Origin: an uncultured Desulfobacteraceae bacterium
GTDB taxonomy: Bacteria > Desulfobacterota > Desulfobacteria > Desulfobacterales > UBA2174
Direction of reading: 5' to 3'
Assembly: GCA_937982505.1 (NCBI GenBank)
Contig: CALJLV010000066.1
Coordinates: 50,170-114,169, forward strand
Length of the DNA: 64,000 nucleotides
The notes beneath the pieces are model-generated. The model saw nothing but the letters and a program-made list of their open reading frames with translations, searched no databases and was not told where the DNA came from. This document shows, one piece after another, positions 33,273-42,145 of this stretch. Position numbers and translations under genes: made by a program. Position 1 is the first letter of the stretch; every line of letters starts with the position of its first letter.

Positions 33273-34709
33273 TTAGGATCGCTTGACCTGGGCCATCTCT
33301 TCGACCAGGCCGCGGCACTTTTTGAGCACCCGTCCGCCTTCCATGTAGATGGTCATGCGCTCGGCCATGGGCGAGCCTTCCCCGTGCAGGCAGATGGTTT
33401 CCAGATCCGCGCTGGTGATGCGCCGGATCAGGTCGAACATGCGCAGGCGGTTTTCGGTGGAAACGGTCTTGACGCCCTGGAGATACTTGTCGATGTCGGC
33501 GTGCAGCTCGGGGTGGCGATAGTCCTTGTAGGTCGGCGCGGTGACGAGCAGGCCGCCGGCCAGATCCTGAACGATGCCCACCACATCGTGGTAGTTGTGG
33601 GCAAAATGGTACTTGGCCATGTTGGTGGCGATGGGATTGGGCACGGCCACCCCGCCGCGCATGACGAAATCGTAGCAGGCGGTCTTGGACAGGGCGCGCA
33701 GGGTTTCGACGTAAATGATCAGATCGGTGATCTTTTCCCGGACGTGGGGCGCCTTGGCGATGCCGTTGTATTCGGCGATGGCCACGGCGGCCCCCAGCAG
33801 CTGCTCCGAAAGCGGAATGCGGTAGGCGCATCCGGTGCGCCGGTGCATAAGGGCGAAATTGTAGACCATGGTGGCGGCGTGCTGCCATTCGCCGCAGAGA
33901 AACACCCGATCCCAGGGCACCAGCACGTCGTCGAAGATGATCAGCGAGTCCGTATGCACCCGCACCGGGCGGTCGTTGGGAAACTCCAGGCTGCTGATGC
34001 GCGAGGTAAAGGGCCGGCAGACCTGACGGATCCCCTTGGTGTTGGCGGGAATGGCGAAGGCCACGGCGTAGTCGGCGTCCGCTTCGCTCATGGCGCGGCA
34101 GGGGATGGCGATGATGTCGTTGCAGTAGGCCGCGCCGGTGATGTGAATCTTGGCGCCGCGCACGATGATGCCCTCGGCTCTTTTTTCGACGACCCTCAGA
34201 TAGGCATCCGGATGGGCCTGGCCCGGATCCGAGGGGCGCAGCATGCGGTCTCCCTTGACGCAGGTGACGCCGGCGCAGGTGGCCAGGTCTTTTTCCTGGA
34301 GAACCTTGCGGTAGTTTTCAATGCGGTCGATGTAGTCCTGGTTGCCGATGAGGTTGGCGGTGATGTGGATGGCATTGAGGGCGTCGGCGCCGATGTCGTG
34401 GGCCAGCGGGATATACCCGTCTCCCAGTTCGGTGGCCTTGACGATCAGGTCATGGGCCCGAATCAGATCCTCGGCGTTCTGGGGCTTGTAGTAGTAGCGG
34501 CTGATCGCCTCGCCCGTATCCGCATCCTGCATGACGGCCAGGTCGCGCAGGGCCGGATCTTCGGCCATTTCGTAATCGATGGCCATCAAGTCGACGCAAA
34601 CGGAAAGATCGGGGTGGGTGGCGACGTTTTGCACCTGTTCCCCCTTGTAAAAGACGATCCGTCCATCGTTCAGGCTCTCTTTGTACTGCTCTGGGGATAT
34701 CAAGGCCAT
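33273..34709 (-). CDS. 4-hydroxybutyryl-CoA dehydratase/4-hydroxyphenylacetate 3-hydroxylase family protein (AbfD-like)
   Basis: 478 residues, collinear with clostridial AbfD from its first residues (ISPEQYKESLNDGRIVFYKGE) to the end. Shared flavin-region segments include LRVVEKRAEGIIVRGAKIH near 165 and SLIIFDDVLVPWDRVFLCGEW near 275. Compared with my memory of AbfD, the two N-terminal cluster cysteines (C99, C103) are missing; the region reads YIPLAHDIGADALNA. The histidine ligand survives (LMHRRTG) and a cysteine lies close by. A radical [4Fe-4S] dehydratase is therefore doubtful and a flavin-only reaction more likely. It is the first gene behind the sigma-54 promoter at 34872-34890. Confidence 0.85.
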   Translation of the reverse strand: MALISPEQYKESLNDGRIVFYKGEQVQNVATHPDLSVCVDLMAIDYEMAEDPALRDLAVMQDADTGEAISRYYYKPQNAEDLIRAHDLIVKATELGDGYIPLAHDIGADALNAIHITANLIGNQDYIDRIENYRKVLQEKDLATCAGVTCVKGDRMLRPSDPGQAHPDAYLRVVEKRAEGIIVRGAKIHITGAAYCNDIIAIPCRAMSEADADYAVAFAIPANTKGIRQVCRPFTSRISSLEFPNDRPVRVHTDSLIIFDDVLVPWDRVFLCGEWQHAATMVYNFALMHRRTGCAYRIPLSEQLLGAAVAIAEYNGIAKAPHVREKITDLIIYVETLRALSKTACYDFVMRGGVAVPNPIATNMAKYHFAHNYHDVVGIVQDLAGGLLVTAPTYKDYRHPELHADIDKYLQGVKTVSTENRLRMFDLIRRITSADLETICLHGEGSPMAERMTIYMEGGRVLKKCRGLVEEMAQVKRS

Positions 34710-34871
34710 GACCGCGATTCTCCTTTGAGGATATGGACTTGCCCGGGCATTGCCCCAGAAGGAGTCGTCCCTCTGCGGCTTGACCGGCAGATCCGGTTGG
34801 GGGTCAGAACGCCCGGGTCGCGCGGCGGGGCAGATCGCGCAGGACCCGGTACGACGGTTTCCAGGATGAGC

Positions 34872-34890
34872 AAAGCAAAGCCGATGCCAA
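34872..34890 (-). promoter_or_regulatory. Sigma-54 (-24/-12) promoter of the degradation operon
   Basis: The minus strand reads TTGGCATCGGCTTTGCTTT: GG (34888-34887), exactly 10 bases, then GC (34876-34875), with TGGCA and TTGCT both matching the RpoN consensus. The predicted start near 34863 leaves a leader of about 150 bases before the ATG at 34709. A palindromic activator site lies 95 bp upstream. Confidence 0.75.
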
Positions 34891-34960
34891 GGCTGACGCA
34901 ACATTTTATCTCACGGAATCGGACAGATAAAACAAGATCGGACCTGGGCGGCAACCGGAT

Positions 34961-34980
34961 GTGCGCAACATGTTGCACTT
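34961..34980. promoter_or_regulatory. Palindromic upstream activator site A
   Basis: The perfect palindrome GCAACATGTTGC (34965-34976) is centred 95 bp upstream of the -12 element of the minus-strand sigma-54 promoter. Read on the minus strand, its 20-bp surroundings match those of 49251-49270 at 17 of 20 positions. A single half-site GCAACAT also occurs at 34898. The rest of the 442-bp gap 34710-35151 holds the two promoters described and nothing else recognised. Confidence 0.7.
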
Positions 34981-35005
34981 TGGGCTCAACATTTCACCAG
35001 GCGGC

Positions 35006-35034
35006 TTGACAGCCTGCCGGCAATTTCCTATCCT
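35006..35034 (+). promoter_or_regulatory. Sigma-70 promoter of the sigma-54 activator gene
   Basis: TTGACA (35006-35011), a 17-bp spacer and TATCCT (35029-35034) lie about 118 bp before the activator's ATG. The activator site A is 30 bp upstream of the -35, so autoregulation is possible. Confidence 0.65.
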
Positions 35035-35151
35035 CGGTCTCCGCTGTCCACGGGCCCGGCATGCCGAACCGCAAGCGATGGGCCGGCCACCCCCGGACTG
35101 CGGTCCCGATAGCCCGCCGCATCTATCCGCCAGCCGCCAGGGAGGAATGCC

Positions 35152-38100
35152 ATGAGCGCCACCCCAGCCAAGATCGCCCCCTTGGCCGATGAACGCATCC
35201 TTTCCACCGCCGCGATGTTTGAAGGAACCTTCAATGTGGACTGGCTCTCCGAGCTGACCGGCTTCAAGACGACCCGATTGCTGGCCGTTCTGGAGGATCA
35301 GGTCCGCGACGGTCACCTGGCGGCCGAGGGGCCCGGCATCTACCGCTTCGAGAACCCCGCCGCGAAAAAAACCCTGATCGAGAACCTGGTCGAAAAGGAA
35401 AGACAGGCCCTGCACCAGCGAATCGCCGACTTGCTCATGGACGAGCTGCCGGAAGATGAGGGCCGGGCCCACCTGCTGTCCCACCACCTGCTGCAGATTC
35501 AAAACAACCTGGAGCGCTGCCAGTGTCTGGTCAAGGCCGGCGATATCCACCTGAGCCGCTATCAGAATGAAACCGCCTTTCAGTGCTATGCCAAGGCCAT
35601 CGCCGATCTGCGCACCCTCAAGGGGCGGGACGTGGATCGGCTCTTTGCCGAAACGGCCATCAAGTATTCCAAACTCTCCACCGCCCGGCACGATACCAAG
35701 CTGGTCCTGGAGACGCTTACCGACGCATTGGCCCGCGCCGAACGGTTGAACAACGCCCCGTTTCAGGTGCTGCTGCGCATGCATGTGGCCAAGAACGAAT
35801 GGCTCGAGGCCCGCTACGCCAAGGCCCTGGCCAGCTTCGAAAAGGGCTGGCAGCTGGCCAAGGCCCTCGATGACCCCAAGCTGCTGCGGGCGGCCAACAC
35901 CTTTTCCACCTTTTTCCACTACTGGCAGGGGCGTTTCCGGGAGGCGGTGGAGAACTATGAACAAACCGTTCCCAGCGTCGACAAACTGCCCGTGGGCCAG
36001 TTCCCCATGCTGGCGGCCATCACCGTCGGGTACTGCTACGCCCAGATCGGCCAGATCACCCAGGGCCTGGGCATGCTCGACGCCATTCGCGGTCTGTGCG
36101 TGGACCGCGGCGACCTCTACCTGGCCTCCTATGCCAGCGGCAACATGGGGGCCGTGCTGATCAGCATCCGCAGGATGGAAGAAGCGCTCAAGTACCTCCT
36201 GCAGTCCGCCAGGGAGGCCCAGCAGGCCTGCAACGACTGGGTCAGCATCAACACGCGCATCATGCTCGCCTTTGCCTATTTTCTCATGGGGGAAAAGAAA
36301 CAGTGCCTGCGCTACCTCAAGGAGTTTCTGGAACACAGCCGCAAGGTGCGGGCCACGGTCCAGCCGTACCCTTACCTGCTGGCCCTGTCGCTGGCCATGA
36401 AAGAGGGGCGGCTGCCCCAGGTCAACGGCGCGTCCCTGGAAGAGGAAATCAAGATCAAGCTGCGCGGCAAGAACCTCTACGGCAAGGCCATCGCCTGCCG
36501 CTACCAGAGTTATCTATACAGAATCGGGGGAAAACCGGCGGAAGCCTCGATCCAGTCCCTCCAGCAGGGCATCGCCTGGGCCGAACAGTCCGGGCACGTC
36601 ATCGAGCAGGCCCGGGCCAAGCTGGATCTGGCGCGGATTGATCTGTTCCGCGGAGAAAAAGACCGGGCGGTGAAACTGGCGGGCGAGGGGGCCGGAGTGC
36701 TGGCCCGGTTCAACGAAGCCCTGGTTCCGGACGACCTGCGCAGTCTGGTGGACCAGTCGCCGCGCTCCGGCGACCTGTTCAGGGACATTTTGCAGTTGGC
36801 CCGGGAAGTGGCCGCCATTCGCGACTACAAGGACCTGGTCCAGCACATCATCTCAACGGTCAACCGCCTGACCGGAGCCGAACGGGGGGCGATTTTTCTG
36901 CTCGAACCCGACGGGGCATCCGCCCACCTGCAGATCCGCGGTTCCAAGAATCTGACTTCCGCCCAAATCGAAGACCCCGGCTTCACCTCTTCCATGCGGC
37001 TCATCGAAGAGGTGGCACGCAGCGGCCAGGGGCGCATCATGGAAAATGAGGACGGAAATGGAAATGAGTTTCCGACCGGCGAGAGCATCCGCTCGCGGAT
37101 CTGCGTGCCCATGATTCTGCGCAACAAGGTGGTGGGGGTCCTGTATCACGACAACCGCCTGCTTTCGAGCGCCTTCAAGGTGCCCCACCTGGAGCTGCTG
37201 GCCTTTTTCGCCGCCATCGCCGCCATCGCCCTGGACAACGCCGTCGCCAATCGGGAAATCCGGCGGCTGAACAGCCGGCTGAACCAGGAAAAACAGTACT
37301 ACCAGGAGGAACATATCCAGAGTCTGAACTTCAAGGAAATCGTCGGCAAGAGCCAGGCGATTCAGCGGGTCCTGGCCCAGATCGAGCAGGTGGCCGAATC
37401 CGAGGCCACGGTCCTGATCACCGGAGAGACCGGGGTCGGCAAGGAACTGGTGGCGCGCGCCATCCATCGCCTGAGCCGGCGGTGCAAGAAGCCCTTTATC
37501 CGCGTCCATTGCAGCGCCCTGCCCGAGAATCTGATTCCCAGCGAACTCTTCGGCCACGAAAAGGGGGCCTTCACCGGCGCCACGCAGCGCCGCATCGGCC
37601 GTTTCGAACTGGCCGATACCGGCACCCTTTTTCTGGACGAGATGGGCGAGATCTCCCTCGACATTCAGACCCGTCTGCTGCGGGTGCTGCAGACCAAGGA
37701 ATTCGAACGCGTGGGGGGAATCGACACCCTCAGATCCGATTTTCGCCTCATCGCCGCCACCAACCTCGATCTGCAGCAGGCGGTCAAGCTGGCGCGCTTC
37801 AGAGCCGATCTGTACTACCGGCTGCATGTCTTTCCCATCCATGTGCCGCCCCTGCGCGAGCGCAAGGAGGACGTTCCACTGCTGGTCTATCATTTTCTCA
37901 ACATCCACGCCAACCGGACCGGCCGCACCTTCGAGGGGGTCAGGGAAGCGGACATGGCGCGCATGATACGCTACGACTGGCCGGGGAACGTGCGCGAGCT
38001 GGAAAATGTCGTCGAACGGGCCTGCATCCTGAGCACCGAAAGCTACCCGCGCATTCCGGATCTGGATGCCGAATGCTCGGGAAGCGACCGTCCCCCAGGG

Positions 38101-38271
38101 GGCGTGACCTTACGGGAGATGGAGGCCCGGCACCTGCTGTGGGCCATGGAAAAGACCGGCTGGAAGGTCCGCGGCCCGGGAGGCGCGGCCGAACTGCTGG
38201 ACATCCACCCGTCGACCCTGCGGTTTCGCCTGAAGAAACTCGGCGTGGTGAACCCTTCCAAGCGCCCCTGA
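35152..38271 (+). CDS. Sigma-54-dependent activator with N-terminal wHTH-TPR and GAF domains
   Basis: 1039 residues. Residues 1-95 resemble the winged-helix that follows the NTPase in MalT/STAND-type proteins, ending in FENPAAKKTLIENLVEKE. Residues about 100-540 are TPR-like helical repeats, about 555-700 a GAF domain (GAERGAIFLLE), then a short coiled coil. The AAA+ domain covers about 728-960 with Walker A GETGVGKE near 758, the sigma-54 contact loop GAFTGA at 805-810 and Walker B TLFLDE ending at 830. A Fis-type HTH closes the protein (LLDIHPSTLRFRLKKLGV). No receiver domain is present, so activation is by ligand or partner protein. RBS AGGGAGGA. It lies between two minus-strand units that share its presumed binding site. 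Confidence 0.93.
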   Translation: MSATPAKIAPLADERILSTAAMFEGTFNVDWLSELTGFKTTRLLAVLEDQVRDGHLAAEGPGIYRFENPAAKKTLIENLVEKERQALHQRIADLLMDELPEDEGRAHLLSHHLLQIQNNLERCQCLVKAGDIHLSRYQNETAFQCYAKAIADLRTLKGRDVDRLFAETAIKYSKLSTARHDTKLVLETLTDALARAERLNNAPFQVLLRMHVAKNEWLEARYAKALASFEKGWQLAKALDDPKLLRAANTFSTFFHYWQGRFREAVENYEQTVPSVDKLPVGQFPMLAAITVGYCYAQIGQITQGLGMLDAIRGLCVDRGDLYLASYASGNMGAVLISIRRMEEALKYLLQSAREAQQACNDWVSINTRIMLAFAYFLMGEKKQCLRYLKEFLEHSRKVRATVQPYPYLLALSLAMKEGRLPQVNGASLEEEIKIKLRGKNLYGKAIACRYQSYLYRIGGKPAEASIQSLQQGIAWAEQSGHVIEQARAKLDLARIDLFRGEKDRAVKLAGEGAGVLARFNEALVPDDLRSLVDQSPRSGDLFRDILQLAREVAAIRDYKDLVQHIISTVNRLTGAERGAIFLLEPDGASAHLQIRGSKNLTSAQIEDPGFTSSMRLIEEVARSGQGRIMENEDGNGNEFPTGESIRSRICVPMILRNKVVGVLYHDNRLLSSAFKVPHLELLAFFAAIAAIALDNAVANREIRRLNSRLNQEKQYYQEEHIQSLNFKEIVGKSQAIQRVLAQIEQVAESEATVLITGETGVGKELVARAIHRLSRRCKKPFIRVHCSALPENLIPSELFGHEKGAFTGATQRRIGRFELADTGTLFLDEMGEISLDIQTRLLRVLQTKEFERVGGIDTLRSDFRLIAATNLDLQQAVKLARFRADLYYRLHVFPIHVPPLRERKEDVPLLVYHFLNIHANRTGRTFEGVREADMARMIRYDWPGNVRELENVVERACILSTESYPRIPDLDAECSGSDRPPGGVTLREMEARHLLWAMEKTGWKVRGPGGAAELLDIHPSTLRFRLKKLGVVNPSKRP

Positions 38272-38322
38272 TGCCGCCGTTGGCCGCAGCGGGGCGCCCG
38301 GGCGGCCACTCCGGGGGGGGGA

Positions 38323-39387
38323 CTAGGACGCGCCGGCGTATCGGGTCCGAAAGGGGGCAAAGCCCGGCACGGTCAGAATTCCGGGGGCGGCCGAGCAGAC
38401 CGCCGGGATGCTGTTGACCACGGCAGCGGCCAGCGCCAGGACTTCGGGCGCGCCCCGGGCCGGATAGGGCTGGCAATGGGCCAGATCGATGGTGAGCCGC
38501 ACCCCCGGCCGCCCCGCGATCCGCACCTCCCACAGGGGGGCTGCCGGATCTTCCAGAAGGCCGGGGTCCATGGTCCAGAAGATGGACAGGGTCAACCGCC
38601 GCCGGCCCCCCACGATGCCGTGCCACCGCCAGTGGGTGAGGGCCGTCGTGCCCTGACGAATCCCGCCGGCGGCCGTTTCGATGTCCCGGATGGCCGGATG
38701 CAGGACATGATCGGTCTCCACCTGTTCCAGGTCCAGTCCGAGCCGCAAGGCCACAAAGGCGACCACCTCGCTGTAGAGACCGTTGAGCAGGGCGGCGGGA
38801 ACCCAGGACGGATCGTTGGGATCGACCGCGGCGCAGGGAGTCCCGAATCCCAGGATGTCGAAGACATAGGCGGAGCTCTGGATCTGATCGCACCGGACCA
38901 CTTCGCGAATTTCCATGCGGTCCAGATCCAGGCACAGACCCGAGGCCGCCACGGCGATCTTCTCGGCGATGAAGCCCGGGTTCAGTCCGGTGCCGAAAAG
39001 GGTCGAGGCGCCTTGCCGGCAGGCGTTCTCAAAGCTCCGGGCATACCCGGCGCCCCAGTAATTCGGATAGCTGTGGCCGTTGATGCTGATGACATTCTTG
39101 CCGGAAGCCAGGAGCCGGCAGATCTCTTCGTCATGAGCGGTATATGGGGGGTGCAGCCGCGGGGCGTGGATCACCACATCGGCCTTGAGGGCCAGAATCT
39201 CGTCCATCTGCCGGGTGGCGATGACCCCGGTGGGCCCTCGCCGGGCGATCTGCCCGGCATCCAGACCGGCCTTGGCGTCGCTGTGAACCCAGAGCCCCAC
39301 GAGTTCCAGGTCCGGATGGTCGATGACGGCCCGCAGGCAGGATTTACCCATGGTGCCCGTGGCCCACTGAATCACGCGATACCCCAT
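38323..39387 (-). CDS. Dihydrodipicolinate-reductase-like NAD(P)-dependent oxidoreductase
   Basis: 354 residues. The N-terminus MGYRVIQWATGTMGKSCLRAV is the Rossmann motif variant of the DapB-like proteins related to 2,4-diaminopentanoate dehydrogenase. ADVVIHAPRLHPP near 70 and the GTGLNPGFIAEKI segment near 132 also fit. Many such genes lie in mycobacterial and proteobacterial lipid or steroid gene sets without known function. It is the last gene of the minus-strand unit starting at 49004 and converges on the sigma-54 activator gene with a 50-bp gap. Confidence 0.8.
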   Translation of the reverse strand: MGYRVIQWATGTMGKSCLRAVIDHPDLELVGLWVHSDAKAGLDAGQIARRGPTGVIATRQMDEILALKADVVIHAPRLHPPYTAHDEEICRLLASGKNVISINGHSYPNYWGAGYARSFENACRQGASTLFGTGLNPGFIAEKIAVAASGLCLDLDRMEIREVVRCDQIQSSAYVFDILGFGTPCAAVDPNDPSWVPAALLNGLYSEVVAFVALRLGLDLEQVETDHVLHPAIRDIETAAGGIRQGTTALTHWRWHGIVGGRRRLTLSIFWTMDPGLLEDPAAPLWEVRIAGRPGVRLTIDLAHCQPYPARGAPEVLALAAAVVNSIPAVCSAAPGILTVPGFAPFRTRYAGAS

Positions 39388-39461
39388 CGCCCCACTCCCT
39401 TGGCCCCGGAAGACGTTCGGGGGGCCGGCGGCGTTTCGGCTTTCGTGGACTCAACGGCGCG

Positions 39462-41195
39462 CTAGGCGCAGCTCGGCGAGGCGTCCGGGGCCTGCTCGGC
39501 GGCCACCTTGCGCCAGAGCCACTCGCGGATCTCGCGGCGCAGCACCTTTTGAACGGCGTTGCGGGGCAGGCTCTCCACGATTTCGATCCGTTCGGGCAGC
39601 TTGTACCGGGCCACCCCCTTGGCGGCCATGAAGGCCACGATTTCCTCCAGGGTGACGGTTTCTCCGGCGACGGGCACCACCACGACGCAGGTGCGCTCGC
39701 AGAGCCGTTCGTCGGGGCAGCCGACGGCGGCCACTTCCTGGATCTTGGGATGCCCGATGACCAGGGTCTCGACCTCTTCGGGGCTGATGTTCTGCCCGCC
39801 GCGAATGATCAAGTCCTTGTATCGCCCCCGGAAAAGGTATTTGTCCTGATGTGGACCCTCGATCGAGAAGAGATCGCCGGTATGGTAATATCCCTGGGGG
39901 TCAAAAGCCTTTTGGCTCAGCTCGGGCCGGTTCCAGTATCCGGCAAAAACGGTGGGACCGGCAAAGCAGAGCTCTCCGACTTCTCCGTTGTCCACAATTT
40001 CTTCAGTCGTGCCGGGTCTCACCAGCCGGCTGCGCATGCCGCCCACCACCTGCTCCGGCACGTTCCAACGGACTTCCGTCCGTCCGAAACGGGGGAAATA
40101 GCGGGCCCGGTCTTCCGGATCGGGGAAAAACCGCGGGGCGCTGAAAAAGGCGATGCCTTCGTTGGAGGCGAAAAAATTGACGATGCCGATATTGAACCGC
40201 TCCTGGTAAAAGCGCACCATCCAGGGAGACAGGGGAACGGAGCCCGAACCGATGACCTTCACGGCCAGCGCATCCAGGCTTTCCACGCTGGGGGATTTGG
40301 CCAGGGTTTCCAAAAGGGCCGGCGGCATGAGGGTGTAGTCGATCCGCTCCCGGGCGAGCTGGGCGAAAAAGACCCCCTGATCGAAAGGGTGATGCAGAAC
40401 GAACTTGCCGCCGGTCAGGACCCACGGAACCAGGGTCCCTCCGAATCCGGCCATGTTGATCACCGGGAAGCTGCCGTGAATATTGAATCCGGGCGTCATC
40501 TGGCAGCCTTCCACCACCACCCGGGAAATGGCGATCCATTCGTTATGGGTGTGCGGCACGCCCTTGGGTTCGGCTTCGGTGCCCGATGTCCAGCAGATGG
40601 TGAACACGTCGTTGGGGCTTACCGCCGCTTTTTTCAGATCCGCGGCAGGGGCGGTCGGGGCCAGCCAGTCGTCCGCCCGGACGGATCCTTCCAGTGAGGG
40701 CTCGCCGACCATGATGCGGTGTTCCAGGCGGGGGAACCGGACCTGCAGCGCCTGGATCATCTGCTCGTGGTCGAACCCGTGGAACCGGGGCAGGGAAACG
40801 ATGGCCCGGGCGCCGGTGATCGCAACGGCGGTGGTCAGTTCGTGGGTGCGCGCCATCATCGACAGCGGACTGGAGATGGCGCCGATGCGCGCCGCGGCAA
40901 AATAGGTCAGCACGATCTCGGCGATGTTGGGCAGCTGGACCAGAATCACATCCTCCCGGCCCAGCCCCAGGCGCTGAAAACCGGCGGCCAGCCGGTCGAT
41001 GGCCGCCAGCATCCGGGCCCAGGTAAAGCGTCCCGGGAGGCCGCCGGCCAGGGCCTGGCGATTGTCCGGATCCACCAGGGCCTCCGCGTCTGGATGGGCC
41101 GCGGCATGGGCCTCGATCAGATCCAGCAGGGATTCGCGTCCCCAGTAGCCTTTTTGGGTAAAGGCCGCGATCGTCTCCGGAGAAGCTAGTATCAT
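39462..41195 (-). CDS. AMP-dependent acyl-CoA synthetase (aryl/alicyclic acid ligase-like)
   Basis: 577 residues. The P-loop reads TICWTSGTEAEPKGVPHTHNEW near 218, a form with SGTEAEPKG that is usual in ligases for cyclohexane-carboxylate, salicylate or dihydroxybenzoate. Further motifs are YYHTGDLFSIEG near 440, RGRYKDLIIRGGQNISPEEVE near 460 and the lysine segment LPRNAVQKVLRR. The acid is probably not a plain fatty acid. It sits in the unit with the RND permease and is probably used for the transported compound. Confidence 0.88.
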   Translation of the reverse strand: MILASPETIAAFTQKGYWGRESLLDLIEAHAAAHPDAEALVDPDNRQALAGGLPGRFTWARMLAAIDRLAAGFQRLGLGREDVILVQLPNIAEIVLTYFAAARIGAISSPLSMMARTHELTTAVAITGARAIVSLPRFHGFDHEQMIQALQVRFPRLEHRIMVGEPSLEGSVRADDWLAPTAPAADLKKAAVSPNDVFTICWTSGTEAEPKGVPHTHNEWIAISRVVVEGCQMTPGFNIHGSFPVINMAGFGGTLVPWVLTGGKFVLHHPFDQGVFFAQLARERIDYTLMPPALLETLAKSPSVESLDALAVKVIGSGSVPLSPWMVRFYQERFNIGIVNFFASNEGIAFFSAPRFFPDPEDRARYFPRFGRTEVRWNVPEQVVGGMRSRLVRPGTTEEIVDNGEVGELCFAGPTVFAGYWNRPELSQKAFDPQGYYHTGDLFSIEGPHQDKYLFRGRYKDLIIRGGQNISPEEVETLVIGHPKIQEVAAVGCPDERLCERTCVVVVPVAGETVTLEEIVAFMAAKGVARYKLPERIEIVESLPRNAVQKVLRREIREWLWRKVAAEQAPDASPSCA

Positions 41196-41213
41196 CGGTG
41201 CCTACCGCCTTTC

Positions 41214-42140
41214 TCAGGTCTGTGGGTTGTCCTCGGGAAGGGTCCGGCGCAGGGCGGCGCAGGCTTCCCCGTAAGTCCGGGCCATCTCTTGAACGATCTC
41301 GCCGGCCGGCAGGAGGCGCGCCACCTGGGCCACGCTCTGTCCGGCGCTCCAGATGTCGCGCCACCGGCGCGACCCGATCTCGGGCGATTGCGCCACGCGC
41401 TCGATGCTCTGGCGAATCCAGTTGGCCCCGTTGCCGGTGATGCGATCCGAAAAGACGATATCCTCCGGGCCCGCGGCGATCACCGCCGCCTTGTAGGCGG
41501 CGCTGGCCCGGGCTTCGGGGGTGGCGATCAGGCGGGTGCCGACGACCACGCCACAAGCACCCAGGGCCAGCGCCGCCGCCATCTGGGCGCCGGTGCTGAT
41601 GCCGCCGGCGGCGATGACCGGCAGGCCGGTCTCGGCCAACAGATAAGGTACCAGCACCGGTATCGGCACCGTCCCCCCGTGGCCCCCGGCGCCGGCTCCC
41701 ACCGCCACCAGACCGTCGGCGCCGGCGTCGCGCGATTTGAGCCCCTGGGACAGGGACACCACATCGGGGAACACCCGGCCGCCGCTGGCATGCACGTCAT
41801 CCATGATTTTTCTCGGGTCGCCCAGGGAGGTGATGAAAAAACCGACCCCGGCGTCCAGGCAGGCGGCCAGTTGGGCCCGCCATTCGAACCGGCCGGACAG
41901 ATGGATGTTGACGCCCACCGGCTCGTGGGTGGCGCGGCGGATGACGGCCAACGCCTGCTTGAGTGCCTCGACATCCCGGTAATTGGGCAAGGGGATGGTT
42001 CCCAGTCCCCCGGCTTCGGAGACGGCGATGGCCAGCTCCTCGTAGGAAACCAGGAACATGGGCGCTCCGATGATCGGATAACGCAGGCCGTAGACCTCCG
42101 TCAGCCAGGTTCGGATGCTCGGCGCCAGGACGTTGGGCAT
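41214..42140 (-). CDS. Nitronate monooxygenase / 2-nitropropane-dioxygenase-like FMN protein
   Basis: 308 residues with the TIM-barrel FMN fold: YPIIGAPMFLVSYEELAIAVSEAGG near 19-43, ADGLVAVGAGAGGHGG near 145, LPVIAAGGIS near 180 and ALGACGVVVGTRLIAT near 200. In anaerobes members of this family often act as enoyl reductases or have unknown roles, so nitronate oxidation is not implied. The start lies 5 bp after the RND stop codon. Confidence 0.85.
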   Translation of the reverse strand: MPNVLAPSIRTWLTEVYGLRYPIIGAPMFLVSYEELAIAVSEAGGLGTIPLPNYRDVEALKQALAVIRRATHEPVGVNIHLSGRFEWRAQLAACLDAGVGFFITSLGDPRKIMDDVHASGGRVFPDVVSLSQGLKSRDAGADGLVAVGAGAGGHGGTVPIPVLVPYLLAETGLPVIAAGGISTGAQMAAALALGACGVVVGTRLIATPEARASAAYKAAVIAAGPEDIVFSDRITGNGANWIRQSIERVAQSPEIGSRRWRDIWSAGQSVAQVARLLPAGEIVQEMARTYGEACAALRRTLPEDNPQT

Positions 42141-42145
42141 GCCGG

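Noticed and set aside
33273..34709. Calling this gene 4-hydroxybutyryl-CoA dehydratase outright
   Set aside because: The N-terminal cluster cysteines are not seen, so only family membership is supported.
38281..38308. Terminator between the convergent activator and reductase genes
   Set aside because: A 7-bp stem (TGGCCGC/GCGGCCA) exists but without a U-run or strong asymmetry; support is too weak for a feature.
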